Positions 17,510 through 27,572 of a stretch of DNA of 64,000 nt are shown in pieces (the stretch's first letter is position 1; every line of letters begins with the position of its first letter). Where the stretch lies: positions 2,480,001-2,544,000 of the forward strand of contig NZ_PGER01000001.1 of assembly GCF_002797935.1 (NCBI RefSeq). The letters are read 5' to 3'. This stretch comes from Flavobacterium sp. 1 (lineage in GTDB: Bacteria > Bacteroidota > Bacteroidia > Flavobacteriales > Flavobacteriaceae). Below the pieces are notes generated by a model. It saw only the letters and a list, made by a program, of their open reading frames with translations. It did not search any database and was not told where the DNA came from. The position numbers were made by a program, and so were the translations under genes.

Positions 17510-20500
17510 ATGACCAATAAACGTTCAATTAAAAAAAGAGCAAAAAGCTATTTTGTTTTTACTCTTTTTCTGGTGTTTCTGATGAGCAATAAAACAATTG
17601 CACAGAATCTAACACTAGAAGGCACTGTCAAAGATGCTTCGGGCTTAACCTTGCCAGGTGTAAATATTATAGAAAAAGGCACAAAAAACAGTACTAGTAC
17701 AGATTTTGATGGAAAATACACCATAAAACTCACAAAACAAGGAGCTGTTTTAAGTTTTTCGTTTGTAGGATTTAAAACTAAAGAAATTCCAACAGCAGGA
17801 AAAACTAGACTAGATGTTTCATTAGCTGACGATTCAAACACACTAAACGAAGTTGTAGTTGTTGGATATGGAACAGTAAAAAAATCTGATTTGACAGGTG
17901 CTGTTTCTACTCTTTCGGGTGCTGAACTTAGAAAAAATCCAGTTGCAAATATTGGAGAAGCTTTAACCGGGCGTATCGCAGGAGTTTCTGTAACCTCTTC
18001 AGAAGGTTCTCCGGATTCAGAAATTAAAATCAGAATCCGTGGAGGAGGCTCTTTGACTCAAGATGCATCACCATTAATAATTGTTGATGGATTTCCTGTA
18101 AACAGCATCAATGATATTTCTCCTTCTGATATTGAGTCTCAGACCGTTTTGAAAGACGCATCATCTACGGCAATCTATGGTTCGAGAGGAGCAAATGGAG
18201 TTGTTATTTATACTACCAAAAAAGGTAAAAACGGTAAAATGTCTGTTAATTTCAACATGTATTATGGGATGAAAAAAATGGCAAATGAGATTGATGTTCT
18301 CTCAACAGAAGATTTCGTTAAGTGGCAGTATGAGTATGCTTTATTAAAAAAAGATGTCAGCACTTATGAAAAATATTTCGGAGCATGGCAAGATCATGAT
18401 TTATACAATGGTGTAAAAGGAGATAATTGGCAAAAACAAATTTACGGTCAGACTGGAGAAGTTCAAAGCCGTGATTTAGGTATCCGCGGAGGATCTGACA
18501 AAATCAATTACAATTTTAACTATGCACATTATGATGAGAAAGCAATTATGGTTGGTTCTGATTTTAACAGAAATAACATATCGTTAGCATTAAATAGTAA
18601 GGTTAGTGATAAAATTGATCTTTCATTTACTACACGCTATTCTGATACAGAAATAAATGGTGGTGGAACTAATGAAGTAAAAGAGGTATCATCAGCCGAT
18701 GCCCGTTTGCGTCATGCTGTTGGTTATGCACCAATTCCACTACCAGGTTTAACTACAGACAATACAGATGAAGCTATTTCAAGTTATCTTGTGAATCCTT
18801 TTGTAGCTACTGCAGATAACGATCGTCAGCAATTAAGAAAAAACTTCAATATGCTTGGCAGTTTTTCTTGGAAATTAATTGATAATCTTGTATTTAAATC
18901 AGAATTTGGATTAGACAACCGCAATAATCAAGATTATCGTTTTTATGGCCGTTCTACCTATTATGTAGCTAACATTCCTGCTGCTGCAAATCAAGGTATG
19001 CCAGCCATGGTAATCACAGATCAAAAAAACACTACCTTCAGAAATGCGAACACATTGAATTATGATTTTAAAAAATTATTAGGTTCTGATCATCATTTAA
19101 GACTTCTTGCGGGACAAGAAATGATAAACACTACTTCAAACACAATGACATCTACCATTCATGCTTATCCTAAGGATTTTGGTTTTGATCAAGCTCAAAA
19201 ACTTACTTCACAAGGTATAGCACAATCTATAGATAACTTTTATAGTCCGGATGATAAATTACTTTCATTTTTTGGACAAGCCAATTATGACTATAAAAAC
19301 AAATATCTAGTTACTGCTACTTACCGCGGAGATGGCTCTAGTAAATTTACGACAGGCAACAAATGGGGATATTTCCCAGCTGGAGCAATTGCATGGAAAA
19401 TTTCTGAAGAAAACTTTCTTAAAAATGTAGATTGGATAAGCTCACTTAAAATAAGAGCAAGTTATGGAGAGGCAGGAAATAATAATATTCCAACTGGACA
19501 AACTACTCAAAGTTTTCTCTCTGGAAATTCTACTTGGATAAATAATAGCACTAGCCAATGGGCACCATCTAAAACGTTAGCAAATCCAGACTTAAAATGG
19601 GAAACTACCATAACACAAAACTTAGGTTTAGATTTTGATTTTTTCAAAAGCCGTATCAACGGTTCTCTAGAAATGTATAAAAATAAAACGCAAGACCTGT
19701 TAATATTATTTCCAATTGCAGGAGTTGGTTACAACAATCAATACCGAAATATGGGAGAAACGCAAAACACAGGTTACGAAGCTACTTTGAACGTAGCCGC
19801 AATACAACGAGAAAAGTATGGCTTGAATTTTTCATTCAATATTGGAGTAAACAAGAACAACATCAATTCTCTTGGAGTTATGAGTGATTTTTATACTTCA
19901 ACAAATTGGGCATCTTCTCAAATTACTAATGATTATGCAGTAAAAGTTGGTTCACCAATAGGCATAATGTATGGATATCAAAATGCTGGACGTTACGAAG
20001 TATCGGACTTTACTTATGATGGAACAAAATACACATTAAAAACTGGCGTTGCTGATGCTACAGGAATTGTAGGAGCTGTACAGCCTGGATACATGAAATT
20101 AAAAGATCTTGATGGGAATGGTATTATAGATTCAAAAGATCAAACTGTTATTGGAGATTCTAATCCAAAAAACACCGGAGGTATGGTGATTAACGCTAAT
20201 GCTTATGGATTTGATCTTTCGGCTGCATTCAACTGGAGCTATGGCAATGATATTTATAACGCTAATAAAGTTGAATTTACTACCTCTAATCCAAATGGAC
20301 AATATAGAAACTTAACTACTGAAATGGCAGATGGGCAAAGATGGACAAATCTTGATCCTGTATCAGGCCAATTAGTAACAGACCCAACTGCATTAACAGC
20401 ATTAAATGCTAACACTACTATGTGGTCACCATATATGAAACAGTTTGTTTTTAATGACTGGGCTGTTGAAGATGGCTCATTTTTAAGGCTAAACACACTA

Positions 20501-20719
20501 ACATTGGGTTACACCGCTCCAGAGTTCTTTAATTCTAAAATAGGAATTAGTAAATTGAGATTTTACGGTACTGTATCTAACGTTTTTGTTTGGACAAATT
20601 ATTCAGGTCCAGATCCTGAGGTTAATACAAGAAGGGCTACACCTCTTACGCCTGGTGTTGATTATTCAGCATATCCGCGCAGCAGACAATTTGTTTTTGG
20701 TTTAAACCTTAATTTTTAA
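17510..20719 (+). CDS. SusC/RagA-type TonB-dependent transporter
   Basis: The 1069-residue outer-membrane transporter imports pectic oligosaccharides, powered by TonB. In order: a signal peptide (YFVFTLFLVFLMSNKTIAQ), a CarboxypepD_reg-like beta-sandwich (GTVKDASGLTLPGVNIIEKG, about 36-110), the TonB-box-like VVVGYGTVKK near 120, the plug domain, and a 22-strand barrel ending in the aromatic tail FGLNLNF. No STN domain is seen, so no anti-sigma signalling is expected, matching control by the LacI-type regulator. susD follows 16 bases later. Pectin specificity is from context. Confidence 0.93.
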   Translation: MTNKRSIKKRAKSYFVFTLFLVFLMSNKTIAQNLTLEGTVKDASGLTLPGVNIIEKGTKNSTSTDFDGKYTIKLTKQGAVLSFSFVGFKTKEIPTAGKTRLDVSLADDSNTLNEVVVVGYGTVKKSDLTGAVSTLSGAELRKNPVANIGEALTGRIAGVSVTSSEGSPDSEIKIRIRGGGSLTQDASPLIIVDGFPVNSINDISPSDIESQTVLKDASSTAIYGSRGANGVVIYTTKKGKNGKMSVNFNMYYGMKKMANEIDVLSTEDFVKWQYEYALLKKDVSTYEKYFGAWQDHDLYNGVKGDNWQKQIYGQTGEVQSRDLGIRGGSDKINYNFNYAHYDEKAIMVGSDFNRNNISLALNSKVSDKIDLSFTTRYSDTEINGGGTNEVKEVSSADARLRHAVGYAPIPLPGLTTDNTDEAISSYLVNPFVATADNDRQQLRKNFNMLGSFSWKLIDNLVFKSEFGLDNRNNQDYRFYGRSTYYVANIPAAANQGMPAMVITDQKNTTFRNANTLNYDFKKLLGSDHHLRLLAGQEMINTTSNTMTSTIHAYPKDFGFDQAQKLTSQGIAQSIDNFYSPDDKLLSFFGQANYDYKNKYLVTATYRGDGSSKFTTGNKWGYFPAGAIAWKISEENFLKNVDWISSLKIRASYGEAGNNNIPTGQTTQSFLSGNSTWINNSTSQWAPSKTLANPDLKWETTITQNLGLDFDFFKSRINGSLEMYKNKTQDLLILFPIAGVGYNNQYRNMGETQNTGYEATLNVAAIQREKYGLNFSFNIGVNKNNINSLGVMSDFYTSTNWASSQITNDYAVKVGSPIGIMYGYQNAGRYEVSDFTYDGTKYTLKTGVADATGIVGAVQPGYMKLKDLDGNGIIDSKDQTVIGDSNPKNTGGMVINANAYGFDLSAAFNWSYGNDIYNANKVEFTTSNPNGQYRNLTTEMADGQRWTNLDPVSGQLVTDPTALTALNANTTMWSPYMKQFVFNDWAVEDGSFLRLNTLTLGYTAPEFFNSKIGISKLRFYGTVSNVFVWTNYSGPDPEVNTRRATPLTPGVDYSAYPRSRQFVFGLNLNF

Positions 20720-20735
20720 TTAAACACTTCAAGAG

Positions 20736-22520
20736 ATGAAACATACAATAATAATAGCGACAATACTTTTTGCTAGTCTTTTTACATCTTGTCAAGAGGA
20801 TTACTTAGATGCTCCAGCGCAATCATCACTAGACGAATCAGTTATTTTTTCTTCTGCGACACTAGCCAAAGGTGCTGTAGATGGAATTAAAATACCATTT
20901 GGCGAAACCAATTCTTACAGAGGCCGATTCCTTCCTTATTATGGTCTAAATACAGATATTGAATGGAATAATAGCTCAACATCTGTAGGTGATGGGACTG
21001 ATTTACAAAATTATGGCGTTACTAAAGAAAATACGGTTATGAATACAGCCGACAATGCTTGGTCACAGATGTATTCTGGAATTGAGCGTGCCAATCTTTG
21101 TGTACGCGGACTTCGCTTATATGGTAATCCAAAACCTGGAACTGACCTAGGATATCTTCTAGGGGAGGCTCTAACACTACGTGCCATTTATTATGCAGAT
21201 TTAGTAAAAGCTTGGGGTGATGTACCTTTTCGTTTTGAACCAATCACTAATGCAACTTTATATATAGCGAAATCAAGTCGTGATGAAGTTTATAAACAAC
21301 TGCTTAAAGATTTAGCAGAAGCAGCTACATTGGTGCCATGGCCTAATGAAACTGCCGCTACAAATAGTGTCGAAAGAATTAACAAGGCATTTGTAAAAGG
21401 TTTCCGTGCTCGTTTAGCAATGGCTGCAAGCGGATTTCAGCAATATCCTGACGGAATCCGTAGAAGTACTGATCCTGCACTTTCAGTTGCAAATATGTAT
21501 CGTTTAGCATTAGACGAATGCCGTGCTGTAATTGCTAGTGGAAAAGCTCATTTAGAGCCATCATTTGAGACATTCTGGAAAAAATACAATCAGGAATATG
21601 TTGTAGCGGGAGGAGAATCTCTTTGGGAACTTCCTTTTGGTGATGGTAGAGGAAGAATGCTGTTCTCTTTTGCTGTTCGTCATACAAGCGTTGATCAATT
21701 TCAAGCTAATGGGGCGAATAGGGGTGGAATTGCAGGACCGCTTCCATTTGTATTTTATGATTATGACCAAAAAGATACTCGTAGAGATGTTACCTGCGTT
21801 CCTTATAAATGGGGTACAGCTGTAAGCACTATAGCTAAACAAGAATTAGGAGCATTAAATACATGGTACTTTGGTAAATACCGTTACGAATGGATGACTC
21901 GTCGCGTTACTTCAACCAATGACGATGGAGTTAATAAAATTTATATGCGTTACGCTGAAGTTCTTTTAATCGCTGCTGAAGCAGCTAATGAATTAGAAGG
22001 CGTTGGCGCTGCAAAACCTTACTTAAAAGAAATACGCGATAGAGCATTTGCTGCAGCTGACCGACCTATAAATGTAGATACTTATCTTTCCAAAATAATT
22101 TCTAAAGATGATATGTTTAAAGCAATTGTCGACGAAAACAAGTTTGAATTTACAGGAGAAATGGAACGTAAACAAGCACTTATCCGTTGGAATTTGCTTA
22201 AAACAAATTTAGACCTTGCTAAGGTTAAAATGAAGAATTTACAAACACGCACAGGAGAATATGCTGATGTACCAAGTACTCTATATTACAAATATAAAAC
22301 AACAGACAACACAGTTCTTGATATTTACGGATTAAACCGTGGAGAAACTGTAAATCCAGGAGCAGGCTACTCTGCTATGACATGGATTGTTCTTGATGAT
22401 GCCAAAATCAATTCTCTTTACAAAACTGGTATAGACCCAAATACCAGACAATTTTGGCCAATATGGAAAGTGTTTATTGACTCAAGTAATGGCCTATTGA
22501 CAAATGACTATGGTTATTAG
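20736..22520 (+). CDS. SusD/RagB-type glycan-binding lipoprotein
   Basis: This surface lipoprotein (594 residues) forms the lid of the SusC transporter and binds glycan. The signal ends in the lipobox LFTSC (Cys19), followed by EDYLDAPAQSSLDE, typical of SusD N-termini. TPR-like helices follow (SGIERANLCVRGLR, LTLRAIYYADLVKAWGDVPF), and then the C-terminal RagB/SusD segment with YMRYAEVLLIAAEAANEL and the EFTGEMERKQALIRW region. The paired arrangement with susC confirms the assignment. Confidence 0.94.
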   Translation: MKHTIIIATILFASLFTSCQEDYLDAPAQSSLDESVIFSSATLAKGAVDGIKIPFGETNSYRGRFLPYYGLNTDIEWNNSSTSVGDGTDLQNYGVTKENTVMNTADNAWSQMYSGIERANLCVRGLRLYGNPKPGTDLGYLLGEALTLRAIYYADLVKAWGDVPFRFEPITNATLYIAKSSRDEVYKQLLKDLAEAATLVPWPNETAATNSVERINKAFVKGFRARLAMAASGFQQYPDGIRRSTDPALSVANMYRLALDECRAVIASGKAHLEPSFETFWKKYNQEYVVAGGESLWELPFGDGRGRMLFSFAVRHTSVDQFQANGANRGGIAGPLPFVFYDYDQKDTRRDVTCVPYKWGTAVSTIAKQELGALNTWYFGKYRYEWMTRRVTSTNDDGVNKIYMRYAEVLLIAAEAANELEGVGAAKPYLKEIRDRAFAAADRPINVDTYLSKIISKDDMFKAIVDENKFEFTGEMERKQALIRWNLLKTNLDLAKVKMKNLQTRTGEYADVPSTLYYKYKTTDNTVLDIYGLNRGETVNPGAGYSAMTWIVLDDAKINSLYKTGIDPNTRQFWPIWKVFIDSSNGLLTNDYGY

Positions 22521-22560
22521 AAATCTTGAAAAAAAAATTAATTATAAATTATAAGTTATT

Positions 22561-24144
22561 ATGTTTATGAAAATAAAATATATATTAAAAGGATTAATAG
22601 CCACATTGTTTTTGACTTTAGCTATGACAAGCTGTGAGAATTACAATGAGCCGCTATTAGATGGAATAGGAAATACCAGAGAGTTTTCTCCTACCAGCCT
22701 TACAGCAAAACTAAGAAACCAGACAACAGTTGAATTAAATTGGACTGTAAAAGAAGGAGAAAACAATTATGTTGTAGAATTCAGTGCAGATGATCCAACA
22801 TTTAGTGCTATTTTCAAAACTGTTCAGGTTACAGCTTCGCAATTGCCAATACAGATTAAATTAGAAGGCGAAACTGTTTATTCAATCAGAGTAAAAGCAG
22901 TAACTCCTGGTTTAGATGATTCGAAATGGTCTATTACTACAGCAACAACATTGTCTGAACAACTTTTCTTACCGATAATTCCTGGCGATATAACTGGAAA
23001 GCAAGCGACTCTTAGATGGGTTGCGAATAGTAATGTTACCCAAATTGTTCTTACTCCAGGTAATATCACACATACAATTACAGCCGCTGAAAAAACAGCT
23101 GGTATTGCAACAATAACAGGGTTAGCAGGTGAAACAACTTACAATGCTATTTTACAAAATGGCTCCAAAAACAGAGGACAAACAAGCTTCACAACAGAAG
23201 TTGATCCTACAAATGCTATTGTAATATCAGCTACAGATGATTTAATGAGTGCAATTGCTACTGCAGCTTCTTCAGGTAAAGTTCTACTTTTACAACCTGG
23301 TGACTATACTTCGCAAAGTGGGCTTGTGACTTTAAGTCAAACATTAACTTTGAGAGCTCTTACAAGTTGGAATAAACCAAAATTAAAAATAAATATCTTA
23401 CTTAATAACGGAGTTGGTAATCTTAATTTAATCGATTTAGATTTAACCGGAGTAGGTATGACAAATGCTAGTGTAATAACAATTTCCTCAGCTGGAACTT
23501 TTAATGATATTTTAATCAGAGGTTGTTATGTACACGACTATACTCGTTCATTATTTGCTAATACTGCTGGTGCAGCTAAAATAAATTCATTAACAGTAGA
23601 CAACAGTATCGTTAAAAATGTCAATACTAATATTGGCGCTGAATTTATTGATGTCAGAACTGCTTACATCAAGAGTATTGTTCTTCAAAACAGTACATTT
23701 GATACTTGTTCAGACTCACGCGAATTTATTCGTCTAGATCAATCTGCTGGTTTAAACAATACAGGTTTAACATCTGATGTATTAATTAATAGCTGTACTT
23801 TATACAAAGTATGTACTACTGTAGCATCAAAAAGAATTTTGTATATTCGTTTTACATCAAATACATCTACTGTAAAAAACACGTTAATTACAGATACAGC
23901 TACGGCAATATATTCAAATCAGAATGGTACTGCAACGCCTACTACACCTCCTACATTTTCAAATAATAATTACTTCAATGCAAGTCTATTATATACAGTT
24001 GGTGCTGCTGCAATAACAGTTGATAAATCGACAACGTATGGCACATTAGATCCACAATTTACAAGCGCTGCAACAGGAGATTTTACAATTAAAAATCAAG
24101 CTTTGCTAGATAAAAAAATTGGAGATCCTCGTTGGATAAAATAA
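22561..24144 (+). CDS. Surface lipoprotein with FN3 and beta-helix (DUF4957/DUF5123-type), probable pectin-binding protein
   Basis: A 527-residue lipoprotein: the signal ends in LAMTSC (Cys22 counting the first ATG; Met3 is a possible alternative start). Two fibronectin-III-like domains follow (about 40-125 and 130-215, WTVKEGENNYVVEFS and ATLRWVANSN). A right-handed beta-helix region comes next (LLLQPGDYTS, then repeating LxIxxSxVKN strands), matching the DUF4957/DUF5123 pectate-lyase-like lipoproteins of pectin loci. The third position after susC-susD is where SusE-like surface glycan-binding proteins are found. I see no lyase active-site pattern, so binding is the likelier role. Paired hairpins after it end the operon. 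Confidence 0.8.
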   Translation: MFMKIKYILKGLIATLFLTLAMTSCENYNEPLLDGIGNTREFSPTSLTAKLRNQTTVELNWTVKEGENNYVVEFSADDPTFSAIFKTVQVTASQLPIQIKLEGETVYSIRVKAVTPGLDDSKWSITTATTLSEQLFLPIIPGDITGKQATLRWVANSNVTQIVLTPGNITHTITAAEKTAGIATITGLAGETTYNAILQNGSKNRGQTSFTTEVDPTNAIVISATDDLMSAIATAASSGKVLLLQPGDYTSQSGLVTLSQTLTLRALTSWNKPKLKINILLNNGVGNLNLIDLDLTGVGMTNASVITISSAGTFNDILIRGCYVHDYTRSLFANTAGAAKINSLTVDNSIVKNVNTNIGAEFIDVRTAYIKSIVLQNSTFDTCSDSREFIRLDQSAGLNNTGLTSDVLINSCTLYKVCTTVASKRILYIRFTSNTSTVKNTLITDTATAIYSNQNGTATPTTPPTFSNNNYFNASLLYTVGAAAITVDKSTTYGTLDPQFTSAATGDFTIKNQALLDKKIGDPRWIK

Positions 24145-24153
24145 ATTTTCAAA

Positions 24154-24246
24154 AAAGAGGTTTGCAATATAGCAAACCTCTTTAAATATAGATTAATAAG
24201 TTAATAAAAAATTAGGAGTTTGAGATATCATCAAACTCCTAATTTT
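24154..24246 (+). terminator. Two consecutive hairpins ending the susCD operon
   Basis: The first hairpin pairs aaagaggtttgc with gcaaacctcttt (24154-24183). The second pairs aaaattaggagtttga with tcaaactcctaatttt over a 7-base loop (24208-24246). Both are perfect. Long T-runs are lacking, but the pair lies just after the last gene of the operon and probably forms its 3' end. Confidence 0.7.
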
Positions 24247-24670
24247 AAATTTAAAAAAGCATTGCAACTGTAAAATAAAAGATTTACATATTGAGACTTT
24301 TAAACAAGAAATGACTTCAAATGAATTCACTAATTTTACAATAGAACAATGATTATCACAAAAACAGGATATCCAGCTAATCTTTTGATATTAAAAAAGG
24401 TATTCCATTTATCAAAACAAATGCTATTCAGTACAATGTAAAAACTACTAAAACTGCCAACTTGGGCTGCTCATCATGTGGACAAATGGCAGTTTTAATA
24501 GTATCTGCAAAAAACAATAGCCTTTTTTGAAAATGAATACATAAAACAGCATCAAATTATTCGGAAGCATCGATAAAATGACTAAAAATGAAACTGTTTA
24601 AAAAAGATGCTTTTCTTTTAACAACGATCAAATTAGATAAATAAAAATTAGTAAACATTAAAAAAAAATC
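24247..24670. other. Gene-free stretch before the GH105 gene, with a 15-bp hairpin
   Basis: About 420 bases without a coding frame. A long hairpin pairs ctactaaaactgcca (24445-24459) with tggcagttttaatag (24487-24501), one G-T wobble, around a 27-base loop containing cttgggctgctcatcatgtgg. This loop is much more GC-rich than the surroundings. No LacI-type operator is found, so the GH105-GH43-PL10-GH28-CE12 set may have another control. No clear TAnnTTTG promoter is seen near the GH105 start. Confidence 0.5.
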
Positions 24671-25906
24671 ATGGTAAACGGAAAAACAAATGCTTTTAAA
24701 GCAGTAACTCTTTGTATTTCATTAGCATTTCTTAGCTGTAAAACCACAGCTCAAGAACCTGCAAAAAATACCGCTGTACAGAGTCAAATAACAATTTCAA
24801 AAGACTTAAAATGGTCGGACAAAATGGCTTTGACACTAATGATGCGTCACCCTGAAAGTTACATGATTGACGATTCAAAAGCTCCAAAGTGGGACTATGT
24901 GCATGGATTAGTTTTGTATTCATTTCAAGAATTATATAAAAAAAATCCTGATCCTAGATATACAGTTTATATAAAAAGCTATGTCGATAATTTTGTCCAA
25001 AATGACGGTACAATCAAAACGTATGAATTAGAGAAATACAACATTGATATGATTGTTGCAGGACGACTGCTTTTTAATGTATATGCTACTACAAAGGAAG
25101 ACAAATATTTAAAAGCAATGCAGTTGCTTCGCAAACAGCTTGAAGAACATCCAAGAACTCAAAGCGGCGGTTTTTGGCATAAAAAAATATATCCAAACCA
25201 AATGTGGCTAGACGGTTTGTACATGGGAGAACCTTTCTATGCTCAATATACTGCTACTTTCGAAAATGGAAAAAACCTGGATGATGTAGCTAAACAATTT
25301 GAGCAAATCCAAATGCACGCCACAGAACCAAAAACAGGATTATTGTATCACGCTTGGGACGAAAGCAAACAAATGCCTTGGGCTAATAAAGAAACAGGAA
25401 ACTCTCCAAATTACTGGTCAAGAGCATTAGGATGGTACGTAATGGCACTTGTAGATGCATTGGATTATTTCCCTAAAGATCATTCTAAACAAAAAGAATT
25501 AGTGGGCTATTTGAATAGTGTTGCTGCCAGTTTAGCTAAATATCAAGATGAGAAATCTGGTTTATGGTATCAAGTTACAGACAAAGGCGGTGAAAAAGGA
25601 AACTATTTAGAAGCTTCAGGATCTTCAATGTTTGCTTATGCTTTTGCAAAAGGAGCAAACAAAGGATACCTGCCTGCAAAATATAAAAAACTTGCTAATA
25701 AAGCATTTGATGGTTTGATCAAACAATTAATAAAAACAGATGCTGATGGCGGAATTACTTTGACTCAAGCCTGCCAAGTGGCTGGTTTAGGAGGTACTCC
25801 TTACAGAGACGGTTCTTATGAATATTATATCAATGAAAGAAAAAAAGATAATGATCCTAAAGCTACTGGTCCATTCATTTTAGCCGCTTTAGAATTAAAT
25901 AGATAA
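24671..25906 (+). CDS. GH105 unsaturated rhamnogalacturonyl/glucuronyl hydrolase
   Basis: The 411-residue enzyme is an (alpha/alpha)6 barrel that removes unsaturated galacturonate from oligomers made by pectin lyases. N-terminal signal with lipobox-like LAFLSCKTT suggests a lipoprotein. Family motifs: MWLDGLYMGEPFYAQY with the catalytic Asp of the WxDxxxM segment, NYWSRALGWYVMALVDAL, and GSSMFAYAFAKG. Its product feeds KduI and KduD. It begins a run of five same-strand enzyme genes with gaps of 11 to 22 bases, clearly one operon. Confidence 0.9.
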   Translation: MVNGKTNAFKAVTLCISLAFLSCKTTAQEPAKNTAVQSQITISKDLKWSDKMALTLMMRHPESYMIDDSKAPKWDYVHGLVLYSFQELYKKNPDPRYTVYIKSYVDNFVQNDGTIKTYELEKYNIDMIVAGRLLFNVYATTKEDKYLKAMQLLRKQLEEHPRTQSGGFWHKKIYPNQMWLDGLYMGEPFYAQYTATFENGKNLDDVAKQFEQIQMHATEPKTGLLYHAWDESKQMPWANKETGNSPNYWSRALGWYVMALVDALDYFPKDHSKQKELVGYLNSVAASLAKYQDEKSGLWYQVTDKGGEKGNYLEASGSSMFAYAFAKGANKGYLPAKYKKLANKAFDGLIKQLIKTDADGGITLTQACQVAGLGGTPYRDGSYEYYINERKKDNDPKATGPFILAALELNR

Positions 25907-25928
25907 AAAATTATATCCCACAATTGAA

Positions 25929-27560
25929 ATGAAGTTTACAAAAATCACAGCTGTTTTTTTATGTTGGATTGCTATTCAAACAGCAATAGGACAAGAAAAG
26001 AATGAAAAGCAATATTCGCAAGTTTGGGTAGCTGATAATGGAGATGGCACATATAAAAATCCAATTCTGTATGCCGATTATTCGGACCCGGATGCAATAC
26101 GCGTTGGAGATGATTATTATATGACTGCTTCCTCTTTTAATTGTATTCCTGGTCTGCCTATACTTCATTCAAAAGATTTGGTAAACTGGAAATTAATTGG
26201 GTATGCTCTTTCAAAACAAAAACCATTAGAAGTATTTAATAAAGCCCAGCACGGAAATGGCGTTTGGGCTCCTTGTATTCGCTATCATAACAATGAATTT
26301 TATATTTATTACCCAGATCCTGATTATGGCATCTATCAAATAAAAGCAAAAAAAGCCGAAGGCCCTTGGAGTGAACCTGTGATGGTAAAAGAAGGCAAAG
26401 GACTTATTGATCCAACGCCGTTATGGGATGAGGATGGAAAAGTATATTTGGCTTATGCATTTGCAGGAAGCCGTGCGGGCATCAAAAGCCAACTGGCTGT
26501 CTGCACGATGAATTCCGAAGGAACATTCGCAAATAATGATGACGTTATGATTATTGACGGACATGCTGATGAGTCTACAATTGAAGGCCCTAAATTCTAT
26601 AAACGCAATGGCTATTACTATATTTTTGCCCCTGCTGGCGGAGTGGCAACGGGCTGGCAAACTGCTTTAAGATCCAAAAGCGTTTTCGGTCCTTATGAAA
26701 AAAAGAAAGTGATGGATCAAGGAAAATCTAGTATAAACGGTCCGCATCAAGGTGCTTGGGTTCAAACCCAAACAGGAGAAGATTGGTTTATTCATTTTCA
26801 AGATCAATTTGCTTATGGCAGAGTGGTCCATTTACAGCCTATGAAATGGGAAAATGATTGGCCGGTAATTGGAATTGATGAAGACAAAAACGGTACTGGA
26901 GAACCTGTCATGAGTTATAAAAAACCAAATGTTGGAAAAAAATCTTTTCCAATTGAAACACCTCCAGAAAGTGACGAATTCAATCTTCCTAAACTAGGAT
27001 TACAATGGCAATGGCATGCCAATCCTCAGATAACTTGGGGGCTTCCTACAGCTATGGGCTATTACAGCCTGAATTGCATTCCTGTACCAAAAGAAGCAGC
27101 AACTCTTTATGATATCCCAAATTTATTATTGCAAAAATTCCCGTCGAATGAATTTACTGCTACCGCAAAAATTAAATTCAATCCGCGTTTTGATGGCGAA
27201 AGTATGGGATTAGTCATTATGGGATTGGATTATAGCTATATCTGTTTCAAACAGGAAGCTGGCAAATTATACCTCTCTCAAAAAACGGCAAAAAACATTG
27301 ATAAAAAAGGAATCGAAACCGAAAGCACTCCAATTCCTATCAGTAATCAGAATCTTTATTTACAAGTTAAAGTGAAATCAGGAGGAATCTGTACTTTCTA
27401 TTACAGTGAAAATGGACAAAATTTCACTCCTATAGGCGAATCATTCACAGCTAGAGAAGGCCGATGGATTGGAGCCAAAATTGGTTTTACAGCACTAAGA
27501 CAAGGAATTATAAATGATGCTGGAAATGTAGCAATCGACTGGTTCAGAATAACAAAATAA
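25929..27560 (+). CDS. GH43 family glycoside hydrolase, secreted
   Basis: The 543-residue protein has a signal peptide (MKFTKITAVFLCWIAIQTAIG). An N-terminal five-bladed propeller carries the three GH43 acids: Asp in YADYSDPDAIRVGDD, Asp in GLIDPTPLWDEDG and Glu in STIEGPKFYKRNG. A C-terminal beta-sandwich (about 330-540) is of the xylosidase-like or DUF1349-like type. The likely activity is removal of arabinose, xylose or galactose side chains from rhamnogalacturonan. Specificity cannot be fixed from the sequence. Neighbouring enzymes point to pectin. Confidence 0.88.
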   Translation: MKFTKITAVFLCWIAIQTAIGQEKNEKQYSQVWVADNGDGTYKNPILYADYSDPDAIRVGDDYYMTASSFNCIPGLPILHSKDLVNWKLIGYALSKQKPLEVFNKAQHGNGVWAPCIRYHNNEFYIYYPDPDYGIYQIKAKKAEGPWSEPVMVKEGKGLIDPTPLWDEDGKVYLAYAFAGSRAGIKSQLAVCTMNSEGTFANNDDVMIIDGHADESTIEGPKFYKRNGYYYIFAPAGGVATGWQTALRSKSVFGPYEKKKVMDQGKSSINGPHQGAWVQTQTGEDWFIHFQDQFAYGRVVHLQPMKWENDWPVIGIDEDKNGTGEPVMSYKKPNVGKKSFPIETPPESDEFNLPKLGLQWQWHANPQITWGLPTAMGYYSLNCIPVPKEAATLYDIPNLLLQKFPSNEFTATAKIKFNPRFDGESMGLVIMGLDYSYICFKQEAGKLYLSQKTAKNIDKKGIETESTPIPISNQNLYLQVKVKSGGICTFYYSENGQNFTPIGESFTAREGRWIGAKIGFTALRQGIINDAGNVAIDWFRITK

Positions 27561-27572
27561 TATATTTTTAAA

